Below, piece after piece: positions 6,848-14,199 of a stretch of DNA of 22,943 nt. The translations under genes were made by a program, and so were the position numbers. The notes under the pieces are model-generated. The model saw nothing but the letters and a program-made list of their open reading frames with translations, was not told where the DNA came from and did no database searches. The stretch covers positions 1 to 22,943 of the forward strand of contig JAEDMC010000020.1 of assembly GCA_016303225.1 (NCBI GenBank), read 5' to 3'. Numbering within the stretch: the first letter of the stretch is position 1; each line of letters begins with the position of its first letter. The stretch is from Kiritimatiellia bacterium (GTDB taxonomy: Bacteria; Verrucomicrobiota; Kiritimatiellia; RFP12; UBA1067).

Positions 6848-6864
6848 TTGGCACGGTCCTTGCT
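6848..6864 (+). promoter_or_regulatory. Sigma-54 (-24/-12) promoter for the GXGXG-gdhA operon
   Basis: TTGGCACGGTCCTTGCT is a full match to YTGGCACGrNNNTTGCW, with GG at 6850-6851 and GC at 6862-6863. The start would be near 6875, leaving a leader of about 30 nt that contains AAAGGA before the ATG at 6906. It faces away from the second sigma-54 promoter at 6725-6708. Confidence 0.88.
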
Positions 6865-6905
6865 ATTAGGAAAGGCTGGAGACATCAAACAAAGGAATCA
6901 CCTGA

Positions 6906-7457
6906 ATGACCGGAACATACGACGAACTTGAACTTCTGCCGAAAGTCGTGCCTTCGGCTCGTCATGCAAATCGTACCCTCTGCTGCGACATCACCGCTGC
7001 GGACCATGAAACCGGGAAGAAGCTTTCTCAGACCATGAAGGAAGTCTATGGTGACGCAACGCTACCGAACGACAAGATTGTCATCCACTTCAGAGGAGCG
7101 GCCGGTGACGGGTTTGGCACCGGGCTCGGACCTGGAATCACTTTCGTCGCAGATAGAATCGGCGCAAACGGCTGTGCGGACATGAATGGCGGAAGAGCCC
7201 TTATTCTTTCGCTCCCCAGAGAGGGGTTCTGCCACGGTCTCAAAAACGGGAATGTGTTTGTCTATTCCAGGGGCATGGACATTCCACTCGCCTCCGGCGC
7301 CTATACCGTCGGGAAACCGAATGCCTCCGAGAGAGCCGAAATCAGATCGCTTGTTGAAGAGCACCAACTGCTCACGCACTCAAAGGAGTCAGGCGCCATC
7401 CTATCTGACTGGGACGAATCCGACTGTGGATTCGTCCGTATCTCAGCGACCGTTTAA
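6906..7457 (+). CDS. Stand-alone, shortened GXGXG-domain protein (GltB C-terminal domain / GlxC-like)
   Basis: A 183-residue protein related to the C-terminal GXGXG beta-helix domain of the glutamate synthase large subunit. The family signs are DITAADHETGKKLSQTMKEVYG near the start, GAAGDGFGTGLGPGITF, CADMNGGRALIL, and a C-terminal helical tail (RAEIRSLVEEHQLLTHSKES) typical of this domain. Full domains are about 240-260 residues with several more glycine-rich turns. Here the middle turns are missing, although the frame is intact and a Shine-Dalgarno (AAAGGA) precedes the ATG. The glutaminase and FMN domains of glutamate synthase are absent from the neighbourhood. It lies first behind a perfect sigma-54 promoter and 37 nt before gdhA, so a role in ammonium assimilation is likely. 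Whether that is catalytic, structural or regulatory cannot be read from the sequence. A decaying gene is possible but less likely given its promoter. Confidence 0.75.
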   Translation: MTGTYDELELLPKVVPSARHANRTLCCDITAADHETGKKLSQTMKEVYGDATLPNDKIVIHFRGAAGDGFGTGLGPGITFVADRIGANGCADMNGGRALILSLPREGFCHGLKNGNVFVYSRGMDIPLASGAYTVGKPNASERAEIRSLVEEHQLLTHSKESGAILSDWDESDCGFVRISATV

Positions 7458-7494
7458 TCTGCCCCATCGAACAACAAAGTCCACAAGGATAAAA

Positions 7495-8865
7495 ATGAAC
7501 AACTACATTGAAACCGTATTAACCGATCTCAAGTCGAAGTACGCCGAACAGCCTGAGTTTCTCCAGGCCGCCGAGGAAGTCCTCACCACGCTCGGGCCCG
7601 TCGTCGAAGCCCATCCCGAATACCGCGAAAACGCCGTTCTCGAGCGACTGGTGGAACCGGAACGGATCATCATGTTCCGTGTTCCTTGGATTGACGATAC
7701 CGGCGTCATCCGCATCAACCGCGGCTATCGCGTGCAGTTCAACTCCGCAATCGGGCCCTACAAAGGGGGACTGCGCTTCGATCCGACGGTCAATCTCTCG
7801 GTTCTGAAGTTTCTCGGCTTCGAGCAGATTTTCAAGAACTCGCTCACCACTCTTCCGCTCGGCGGCGGCAAAGGCGGCTCGGACTTCAATCCCAAGCAGA
7901 GTCCGCACGCTCCCGGCAAGCGATGCAGCGACCGAGAGGTGATGCGCTTCTGCCAGAGCTTCATGACCGAGCTCTACCGCCATGTCGGTCCGAACACCGA
8001 TGTCCCCGCCGGCGACATGAACGTTGGCGGACGCGAGATCGGCTACCTCTTCGGGCAGTACCGCAAGATCACGAACGAGTGGAGTGGCGTCCTCACCGGC
8101 AAAGCCCTGTCGTTCGGCGGTTCGCTGATCCGTCCTGAGGCTACTGGCTACGGCTGCGTCTACTTCGCCGAGAACATGCTCAAGACCAGGAAAGACAACT
8201 TCGAAGGCAAGGCGTGTGTGATCTCCGGCTCCGGCAATGTCGCCTCCTACGCCGCCAAGAAGCTCATCAAGCTCGGTGCCAAGGTCATGACGCTTTCGGA
8301 CCGCTCCGGCGCACTCTATGTTGAGAACGGTCTCACCCTCGCCGATCTCAAGAAGATCATCGATCTCAAGGAGGTCCGCCGCGGGGAACTCTCCGAAATC
8401 GCGCCCGAAATCGATGGTGCAAAGTTCTTTGCAGGAGCCAGTGTCTGGCAGATTGCGAAAACGATCGACTGCGCCTTTCCCTGCGCCCGTCAGAACGAGC
8501 TCGACGGCAAGGACGCAGCCTACCTGCTCAAGCACGGATGCGCGCTCGTCGCCGAAGGAGCCAATATGCCGTCCACTCCGGAGGCGGTTGCGGCATTCCT
8601 GAATGCCGGCATTCTCTACGCGCCAGGAAAAGCCGCGAACGCCGGCGGTGTCGCCACGTCAGGCCTTGAAATGTCGCAAAACGCCGAACGGCTCTACTGG
8701 GCCGCAAAGACAGTCGATGACAAGCTCCGCGAAATCATGGCCTCCATCCACGACAACGCCTTCGAGGCCGCTGCAAAATATGGCCACAAGGGCAATTATG
8801 TTATGGGCGCGAACATCGCCGGCTTCGCCAAGGTTGCCGATGCCATGGTCGCCCAAGGCATCTGA
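7495..8865 (+). CDS. gdhA: NADP-type glutamate dehydrogenase (hexameric)
   Basis: Catalyses reductive amination of 2-oxoglutarate with ammonium to give glutamate. The 456-residue protein has the normal size of the small hexameric class. Substrate-binding motif PYKGGLRFDP includes Lys90. The catalytic region PLGGGKGGSDFNPK includes Lys126, and DVPAGDMNVGGREIGYLFGQY includes Asp174. The dinucleotide fold has GSGNVA (about 245-250). ATG 7495 is chosen because AAGGA lies 5 nt upstream and MNNYIETVLTDL fits family N-termini; an in-frame upstream extension overlaps the preceding gene and has no family match. Cofactor preference for NADP(H) is inferred from the subfamily. It is the second gene behind a sigma-54 promoter and ends at a strong terminator. 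Confidence 0.97.
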   Translation: MNNYIETVLTDLKSKYAEQPEFLQAAEEVLTTLGPVVEAHPEYRENAVLERLVEPERIIMFRVPWIDDTGVIRINRGYRVQFNSAIGPYKGGLRFDPTVNLSVLKFLGFEQIFKNSLTTLPLGGGKGGSDFNPKQSPHAPGKRCSDREVMRFCQSFMTELYRHVGPNTDVPAGDMNVGGREIGYLFGQYRKITNEWSGVLTGKALSFGGSLIRPEATGYGCVYFAENMLKTRKDNFEGKACVISGSGNVASYAAKKLIKLGAKVMTLSDRSGALYVENGLTLADLKKIIDLKEVRRGELSEIAPEIDGAKFFAGASVWQIAKTIDCAFPCARQNELDGKDAAYLLKHGCALVAEGANMPSTPEAVAAFLNAGILYAPGKAANAGGVATSGLEMSQNAERLYWAAKTVDDKLREIMASIHDNAFEAAAKYGHKGNYVMGANIAGFAKVADAMVAQGI

Positions 8866-8883
8866 CACGACTTTAGACCATTT

Positions 8884-8936
8884 GCGGCACCGGGGTGTTT
8901 TTACGTACTTGTTGAGCCCCGGTGCCGCTTCTTTCT
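8884..8936 (+). terminator. Intrinsic terminator after gdhA
   Basis: GCGGCACCGGGG (8884-8895) pairs perfectly with CCCCGGTGCCGC (8917-8928) and is followed by TTCTTTCT. The loop is 21 nt. It lies 18 nt past the gdhA stop and separates the sigma-54 operon from nfnAB. Confidence 0.85.
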
Positions 8937-9014
8937 CAACCTTCCCACAAAAATGCACTCGACAAACGACAGGGCCCTGAAGCGCTTCCAGCACCTCCAT
9001 TCGACTGGATGTGG

Positions 9015-9044
9015 TTGACTATCTGCCAGCGGATAGGGTATACT
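9015..9044 (+). promoter_or_regulatory. Sigma-70 type promoter for nfnAB
   Basis: TTGACT (9015-9020) and TATACT (9039-9044) are separated by 18 bp. The start would fall near 9051, exactly where the large hairpin begins. nfnAB thus appears to have its own house-keeping promoter, unlike gdhA. Confidence 0.6.
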
Positions 9045-9050
9045 GTCTTG

Positions 9051-9105
9051 GTTGCATCTGGCGGCGTAACCCTGTAGGTTACAGGATTACGCCGCCAGAT
9101 GCAAC
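9051..9105 (+). repeat. 55-nt near-perfect hairpin at the predicted 5' end of the nfnAB mRNA
   Basis: Outer arms of 19 bp (9051-9069 and 9087-9105, beginning GTTGCATCTGGCGGC) match perfectly. After one C/A mismatch, an inner 6-bp stem (CCTGTA with TACAGG) closes on a GGT loop. No T-run follows, so it is not an ordinary terminator. It begins at the predicted transcription start, about 60 nt before the nfnA ATG. It may stabilise or regulate the mRNA, or be a mobile palindromic element that landed here. Confidence 0.7.
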
Positions 9106-9164
9106 GCTAAACTTCCATCCCTTTGCGAACGCAGTGAGCGAATGGGATGCTAATGGACAAACGC

Positions 9165-10019
9165 ATGAACAGAATCATCCGAAAAACGCAGCTTTCTGAA
9201 AATGTCTTCCGCATGGAGGTCGAAGCTCCACTCATCGCCCGCAACCGCAAGGCCGGACAGTTTGTCATCGTGATGGTCGACGAACAGTTCGGCGAACGCA
9301 TCCCGTTGACCATTGCAGATGCCGATCCCGACAGCGGATCCATCACCCTTATTTTCCAGACCGTGGGCGCCACAACCACGAAACTCGCCCGCTATGAGGC
9401 CGGCGATGTCCTGCCTGCCGTGCTCGGCCCCCTCGGGAAGCCCACGCATGTCAGCGGCCCCGGCCGCCATATAGTCTGCGTCGGGGGCGGCATCGGCGTG
9501 GCGCCAATGCACCCGATTGCCCAGGCCCATAAGGAAGCCGGCAACGACGTCACCATCATCATGGGGGCGCGCACGAAGGAGCTTTTCGTGATGGAGCAGG
9601 AAATGCGAGCGATCGCAGGTGACAAGCTGATCCTCATGACGGACGACGGCTCGCGCGGGCGCAAGGGACTCGTCACCGAACCGCTGAAAGAGCTCTGCGA
9701 AAGCGGTGCGGTGGACGAAGTGATCGCAATCGGACCACCCGTAATGATGAAGTTCTGCGCCAAGACGACTGAACCATTCGGCGTAACAACGACGGTCTCG
9801 CTCAATACTGTCATGATCGACGGCACGGGAATGTGCGGGGGTTGCCGAGTCTCCGTAGGGGGCGAAACCAAGTTCGTTTGCGTCGACGGACCCGAGTTCG
9901 ACGGGCACAAGGTCGATTGGGATCAGATGCTGAAGCGCATGAACATCTTCAAGCCCCAGGAGGTCTGGGCGAAAGAACACGTCTGCAACATGCTCAAGAC
10001 CGCGGAAAACAAAAAGTAA
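9165..10019 (+). CDS. nfnA: NfnA/SudB-type ferredoxin-NADP reductase subunit
   Basis: A 284-residue flavoprotein of the dihydroorotate dehydrogenase electron-transfer/NfnA family, the small partner of NADPH-dependent GltA/NfnB. The FAD-binding domain has RIPLTIAD (about 45-52). The NAD(H)-binding fold has GGGIGVAP (about 107-114). The C-terminal [2Fe-2S] site shows Asp219, Cys224, Cys227 and Cys239 in DGTGMCGGC and FVCVDGPEFDGH, the Asp plus three Cys set known for NfnA. It passes electrons between NAD(H), ferredoxin and NfnB. I prefer ATG 9165 (MNRIIRKTQLSENVF) from family N-termini; ATG 9153 is possible and has GGGA upstream. nfnB begins 9 nt after its stop. Proteins of this pair are often annotated as sulfide dehydrogenase or glutamate synthase subunits, and sequence alone does not settle the reaction. 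Confidence 0.88.
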   Translation: MNRIIRKTQLSENVFRMEVEAPLIARNRKAGQFVIVMVDEQFGERIPLTIADADPDSGSITLIFQTVGATTTKLARYEAGDVLPAVLGPLGKPTHVSGPGRHIVCVGGGIGVAPMHPIAQAHKEAGNDVTIIMGARTKELFVMEQEMRAIAGDKLILMTDDGSRGRKGLVTEPLKELCESGAVDEVIAIGPPVMMKFCAKTTEPFGVTTTVSLNTVMIDGTGMCGGCRVSVGGETKFVCVDGPEFDGHKVDWDQMLKRMNIFKPQEVWAKEHVCNMLKTAENKK

Positions 10020-10028
10020 GGTGATGCG

Positions 10029-11450
10029 ATGACTGCAAAAGAGAAAATGGCGATTCCGGCGCAGACGATGCCCGAACAGGACCCCGTGATCCGTGCCCGC
10101 AACATGAACGAAGTCGCGCTCGGCTATTCCGCCGAACAGGCGAAATGCGAGGCGAGCCGCTGTCTGCAGTGTCCGACCAAGCCCTGCATGCGTGGCTGCC
10201 CGGTCGCGATCGACATCCCCGCTTTCCTCAAAAAGGCCGCGACAGGCGATTTTGCCGGCGCGCTCGAGATCATCAGGAAGACTTCGCTGTTGCCCGCGGT
10301 GTGCGGACGCGTCTGCCCGCAGGAGAAGCAGTGCCAGAAGTTCTGCACGATGGGCAAGATCCTCAAGGACGTCGAGAAATCCGTCGCGATCGGACGCGTC
10401 GAACGCTTCTGCGCCGATTTCGCCGCGGCGAACGGCGTCATCAGCCCGACGCCCGCTCCAGCCGCAAGGAGCGGCAAGCGCGTCGCGGTGATCGGCACCG
10501 GTCCCGCTTCGATCACCTGCGCCGCAGAGTGCGCCAGAAACGGTCATGACGTCACGATGTTCGAGGCGTTCCACAAATGCGGTGGCGTCCTGGTCTACGG
10601 CATCCCCGAATTCAGGCTCCCGAAGTCGATTGTACAGCGCGAAATCGACGGACTCAAACAGCTTGGCGTGAAAATCGAGACAAACGTCTGCATCGGCAGA
10701 ACGCTTAAGATCGCCGATCTCCTCCAGAACGGGTTCGACGCGGTGTTCATCGGCACCGGCGCTGGGCTGCCGAAGTTCATGAACATCGAAGGAGAGAACC
10801 TCGTCGGCGTCTTCAGCGCCAACGAGTACCTGACACGCGCGAATCTCATGAGGGCCTACGACGAGGGGAACGCCGATACGCCGTTCTGGCACGGCAAGCG
10901 GGTCGCGGTCTTGGGCGGCGGCAATGTCGCGATGGATGCAAGTCGAATGGCTCTCCGCCTCGGAGCGGAAGAAGTCTATCTCGTCTATCGTCGTTCGCTC
11001 GCCGAGATGCCCGCAAGGCGAGAGGAAATCCATCATGCGAAGGAAGAGGGTGTCAAATTTCTCTTGCTCCAAAACGCCAAAAGGATCCTGGGGAACACCG
11101 AAGGACGCGTCATCGGACTGGAATGCATCAGGTATGAACTCGGCGAACCGGACAAGACCGGTCGACGCTCCCCCATCGCCGTTCCAGGCAGCGAATTCAC
11201 ATTGGATGTCGACACAGTTGTTGTCGCCGTCGGGAACTCATCCAATCCGCTTATCCCCGCTACGACCGAAGGGCTTGCAACCAATGCTCGTGGCAACATC
11301 CTCGTCAATAGCGAGACCAACATGACCTCGATTCCCGGCGTTTTCGCCGGAGGCGACATCGTGCTCGGCGCCGCCACGGTGATTCTCGCGATGGGCGAAG
11401 GACGCCGCGCCGCCGCCGGCATCAACGCCTACCTCACCAGCGGCAAGTGA
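10029..11450 (+). CDS. nfnB: NfnB / GltA-type NADPH oxidoreductase (glutamate synthase small-subunit family)
   Basis: A 473-residue Fe-S flavoprotein. The N-terminal region carries two cysteine sets for [4Fe-4S] clusters (Cys40, 45, 48, 53 and 57 in CEASRCLQCPTKPCMRGC; Cys92, 96, 102 and 106 in CGRVCPQEKQCQKFC). The FAD fold has GTGPAS (156-161), followed by GGVLVYGIPEFRLPK. A second dinucleotide fold has VLGGGNVAMDASR for NADPH. In NfnAB such a protein runs electron bifurcation between NADH, NADPH and ferredoxin. In glutamate synthase the same fold is the small subunit. The context (GDH and a GXGXG protein nearby, but no large GltB subunit) leaves both roles open; the tight pairing with nfnA favours NfnAB. 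The usual GxGPAG FAD motif has Ser at its third glycine. The gene converges on the trp operon. Confidence 0.9.
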   Translation: MTAKEKMAIPAQTMPEQDPVIRARNMNEVALGYSAEQAKCEASRCLQCPTKPCMRGCPVAIDIPAFLKKAATGDFAGALEIIRKTSLLPAVCGRVCPQEKQCQKFCTMGKILKDVEKSVAIGRVERFCADFAAANGVISPTPAPAARSGKRVAVIGTGPASITCAAECARNGHDVTMFEAFHKCGGVLVYGIPEFRLPKSIVQREIDGLKQLGVKIETNVCIGRTLKIADLLQNGFDAVFIGTGAGLPKFMNIEGENLVGVFSANEYLTRANLMRAYDEGNADTPFWHGKRVAVLGGGNVAMDASRMALRLGAEEVYLVYRRSLAEMPARREEIHHAKEEGVKFLLLQNAKRILGNTEGRVIGLECIRYELGEPDKTGRRSPIAVPGSEFTLDVDTVVVAVGNSSNPLIPATTEGLATNARGNILVNSETNMTSIPGVFAGGDIVLGAATVILAMGEGRRAAAGINAYLTSGK

Positions 11451-11497
11451 CGGCGAGATAGCCCGAAAAGCCGAACGACGTCACCGGATCGAGAGCT

Positions 11498-11539
11498 GTC
11501 GCCTTCCGACGACGTTCATTGCGGACGTGGGAAGGCGAC
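11498..11539. terminator. Hairpin between convergent nfnB and trpA
   Basis: GTCGCCTTCC (11498-11507) pairs perfectly with GGAAGGCGAC (11530-11539). It starts 3 nt past the trpA stop and 48 nt past nfnB. No long T-run flanks either side, so it may be a weak two-way terminator or a 3' end-protecting stem. Confidence 0.5.
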
Positions 11540-11541
11540 TC

Positions 11542-12279
11542 TTAAGTCGTAGCCATAAACCTCTCAACAAGTGCGCTTCCTATGACAAATCCATTGCAGT
11601 CACGAGCGATCTGCGCACCCTCTTCGGGCGTACGGATGCCGAACCCGGCGACGACCGGGATGTCGACCAGCGACTTGACGGTCCGCAGGCGCTCGGCCAA
11701 CTCCGGCGGCAAGGTCGCCCGCTGTCCCGTCGTGCCCTTCACGGTCACGACGTAAAGGAACGAATCTTCGAGTCCTGCCGCACTCGCACGGACGCGTTCC
11801 GGACCGGTCGTCGGCGCAATCAACGGCACGAACGTCAGGCCGACCGGGCGAAGGACGTCGAGGAGTTCCTTCCGCTCCTCCAGCGGCAAGTCAACGACAA
11901 GGACGGCGTCGACGCCTCGCCCCGCCGCCTCCTCGGCAAAACGTTTGAGTCCGTAGCTGAAGATCACGTTGTAATACGTGAAGATGACGATTGGAGTCTC
12001 CGGATGACGCTGGCGCAGGCCCGGCACACCCGACAGGACATCGGCCAGCGTCACGCCATTCTTCAGCGCGACATTCGCCGCCTGGCGGATGACGGCTCCG
12101 TCCGCCACAGGATCCGAGAACGGCACGCCCAGCTCCAGGATGTCCGCCCCCTCCGCGACCACCGTCTCGGCCGCGGCGAAGCTCTTCTCGAGCGTCGGAG
12201 CCCCCATCGTCAGATAGGCGACATACGCCGCCTTGCCCTCTTTCCCACACCTATCAAATGTCTTCTGTATGCGATTCAT
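11542..12279 (-). CDS. trpA: Tryptophan synthase alpha chain
   Basis: Cleaves indole-3-glycerol phosphate to indole, which passes through a tunnel to TrpB. The 245-residue barrel is somewhat shorter than the usual 260-270. It keeps the catalytic pair Glu49 (ILELGVPFSDP) and Asp60 (PVADG) and the phosphate-binding GFGIRTPEE near the C-terminus. The segment VVTVKGTTGQRA replaces the common VSVTGVTG form. ATG 12279 has GGAGG upstream and lies 16 nt past the trpB stop. It is the last gene of the trp operon. Confidence 0.96.
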   Translation of the reverse strand: MNRIQKTFDRCGKEGKAAYVAYLTMGAPTLEKSFAAAETVVAEGADILELGVPFSDPVADGAVIRQAANVALKNGVTLADVLSGVPGLRQRHPETPIVIFTYYNVIFSYGLKRFAEEAAGRGVDAVLVVDLPLEERKELLDVLRPVGLTFVPLIAPTTGPERVRASAAGLEDSFLYVVTVKGTTGQRATLPPELAERLRTVKSLVDIPVVAGFGIRTPEEGAQIARDCNGFVIGSALVERFMATT

Positions 12280-12295
12280 CTCAAACCTCCACCCT

Positions 12296-13477
12296 TCAAC
12301 CTTCGGCCTTCGACCTCTTGTACTCCATCACCGAATGCATGTCCTTGTCCCCGCGCCCCGAGAGGTTCACGAGCAGGACGGACTCCTTCGGAAGCTTCGG
12401 CGCGCGCTTGATCGCCTCGGCGACGGCATGACTCGACTCTAGCGCCGGAATGATGCCCTCGAACCGGCAGAGCGCATCGAAGGCCGCGATGGCTTCGTCG
12501 TCGTCGATGACCGTGTATTCGGCGCGCTTCATGTCCGCCAGGTAAGCATGTTCAGGACCGACGCCCGGATAATCGAGACCGGCAGAAACAGAATAGGTGT
12601 CGATGATCTGTCCCGACGGCGTCTGCAGGAGGTAGGTCTTCGATCCGTGCAGCACACCGACGCGCCCTCCGTTGATGCTCGCCGCGTGTTCGCCCGTCGC
12701 GACCCCCTTGCCGCCGGCCTCCACGCCGACGAGCTTCACGGACGGATCCTTCAGGAATCCAGCGAACAGTCCCATGGCGTTCGATCCGCCGCCGACGCAG
12801 GCGATCGCCTGGTCGGGCAGCTTCCCGTACTCCTTCAGGCACTGACGTCGCGCTTCCTTCCCGATGACGCTTTGGAAGTCCCGGACCATCGCCGGATACG
12901 GATGAGGTCCCGCCACCGTCCCGATAACGTAGAACGTATCATCGCAATTTGTCGTCCAGTCGCGGATCGCCTCATTCATCGCGTCCTTCAGCGTGGCACT
13001 GCCCTCCGTGACCGCATGGACCCTCGCGCCCAGCATCTTCATGCGCTCGACATTGGGCGCCTGCCGTTCGACGTCAAGTGCGCCCATGAACACTTCGCAT
13101 TCCATCCCAAACAGCGCCGCGACGGTCGCCGTGGCGACGCCGTGCATGCCCGCACCGGTCTCGGCAATGAGACGACGCTTCCCCATCCGCCGGGCGAGAA
13201 GCGCCTGACCGATCGTGTTATTCACCTTGTGCGCACCCGTATGGTTCAGGTCCTCTCGCTTCAGGACGATCCGGGCGCCGCCCAAACGCTCCGAGAGGCG
13301 TCTCGCATACGTCAGCGGGCTCTCCCGTCCGACATAATGCGCGAGAATGTCCTTGAATTCGGCTCGAAAAGCCGGATCCCTGCGCGCCTCGTCGTAGGCC
13401 GCTTCGAGTTCGCGAAGCGGGGTCATCAGCGTTTCGGCGACATACTGTCCGCCGTAGATTCCGTAATGCGATTTCAT
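12296..13477 (-). CDS. trpB: Tryptophan synthase beta chain
   Basis: Condenses indole with serine, using PLP, to give tryptophan. The 393-residue protein has normal length. The PLP lysine is Lys84 in KREDLNHTGAHKVNN. The catalytic glutamate lies in AETGAGMHG, the phosphate-binding GGGSNAMG is intact, and the C-terminal LSGRGDKDMHSV is typical. The start ATG 13477 gives MKSHYGIYGGQYV as expected and overlaps the trpC stop (ATGA) with AAAGGAG just upstream. A longer in-frame upstream reading overlaps trpC and has no family match. It forms the alpha2-beta2 complex with TrpA. Confidence 0.97.
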   Translation of the reverse strand: MKSHYGIYGGQYVAETLMTPLRELEAAYDEARRDPAFRAEFKDILAHYVGRESPLTYARRLSERLGGARIVLKREDLNHTGAHKVNNTIGQALLARRMGKRRLIAETGAGMHGVATATVAALFGMECEVFMGALDVERQAPNVERMKMLGARVHAVTEGSATLKDAMNEAIRDWTTNCDDTFYVIGTVAGPHPYPAMVRDFQSVIGKEARRQCLKEYGKLPDQAIACVGGGSNAMGLFAGFLKDPSVKLVGVEAGGKGVATGEHAASINGGRVGVLHGSKTYLLQTPSGQIIDTYSVSAGLDYPGVGPEHAYLADMKRAEYTVIDDDEAIAAFDALCRFEGIIPALESSHAVAEAIKRAPKLPKESVLLVNLSGRGDKDMHSVMEYKRSKAEG

Positions 13478-14199
13478 TGCTCTCCTTTCAGCTCTCGTAG
13501 TTTCTCGCCAGGGTGCACGGCTCTCATCAGCGTCGTGCCGATCAGGAAACCGTTTGCGCCAGCATCGTGAAGTGCCCGGACGTCCTCCGGTGTGCGGATT
13601 CCGCTCTCGGCGATGCGCACGCACCCCGACGGTATGCGCCCGATGAGGCGCGCCACAATCGACGGATCCGTCTTGAATGTCCGCAAATCGCGGCAATTGA
13701 CCCCGATGATGCGCGCACCCGCCGCCACCGCACGGTCAATCTCCTCCTCATCATGCGTTTCGACAAGCGCTGAAAAACCCAAGTCGCGGGTCAGCTCCAG
13801 GAGACGAACAAGACGCTCGTCATCCAAGACGGCGGCGATCAGCAGGACCGCGCTCGCCCCGGCCACGCGCGCGGCGGCGACCTGATAGGGCGTTGTCACG
13901 AAATCCTTGTAGAGCACAGGAATCCGAACGACTTCGCGGACCGCACGCAGATACGCCTCGCTGCCGAGGAAACGATGCGGCTCGCACAGGACCGAGAGCG
14001 CAGCGGCGCCCGCCCCTTCCAGTTCGCCCGCCAGCCGGACGGGATCGAAATCGCCCCGGATGAGTCCCTCCGACGGGGAGGCCTTCTTGAGTTCGGCGAT
14101 GACATGAATCTCCGGACCGGAGAACGCCGCGGCAAAATCCGGCACGCGAGGCACGTCCTCCCGCCGTTGCCGGCTCAGTTCCTCCAGAATGTCACTCAT
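13474..14199 (-). CDS. trpC: Indole-3-glycerol phosphate synthase
   Basis: Closes the indole ring from carboxyphenylamino-deoxyribulose phosphate. The 241-residue barrel is slightly short for the family (about 250-270), mainly at the N-terminus. The active-site strand VIAELKKASPSEGLI (Glu36, Lys38), the catalytic lysine in LYKDF (Lys98), VNCRDLRTF and AESGIRT are all present. The ATG overlaps the trpGD stop by 4 nt (ATGA) and the stop overlaps trpB in the same way, so translation is probably coupled through three genes. TrpF is a separate gene here, not fused as in enteric bacteria. Confidence 0.96.
   Translation of the reverse strand: MSDILEELSRQRREDVPRVPDFAAAFSGPEIHVIAELKKASPSEGLIRGDFDPVRLAGELEGAGAAALSVLCEPHRFLGSEAYLRAVREVVRIPVLYKDFVTTPYQVAAARVAGASAVLLIAAVLDDERLVRLLELTRDLGFSALVETHDEEEIDRAVAAGARIIGVNCRDLRTFKTDPSIVARLIGRIPSGCVRIAESGIRTPEDVRALHDAGANGFLIGTTLMRAVHPGEKLRELKGEQ

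Noticed and set aside
6900..7457. Pseudogene call for the GXGXG protein
   Set aside because: It is short for the family, but the frame is intact, the ribosome site is good and it sits directly behind a perfect sigma-54 promoter.
7186..7494. N-terminal extension of glutamate dehydrogenase
   Set aside because: It overlaps the GXGXG gene in another frame. ATG 7495 has a proper AAGGA and matches the family N-terminus.
9051..9105. Terminator of the gdhA operon
   Set aside because: No T-run follows, a proper terminator already lies at 8884-8936, and a sigma-70 promoter lies between the two.
9150..11072. Long (640-codon) open frame antisense to nfnAB
   Set aside because: It is a high-GC antisense shadow. 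Its sequence is rich in Arg/His/Ala without any domain, while the plus-strand genes are full of family motifs.
13478..13696. N-terminal extension of TrpB
   Set aside because: It overlaps trpC in another frame and has no family match. ATG 13477 gives the canonical N-terminus.
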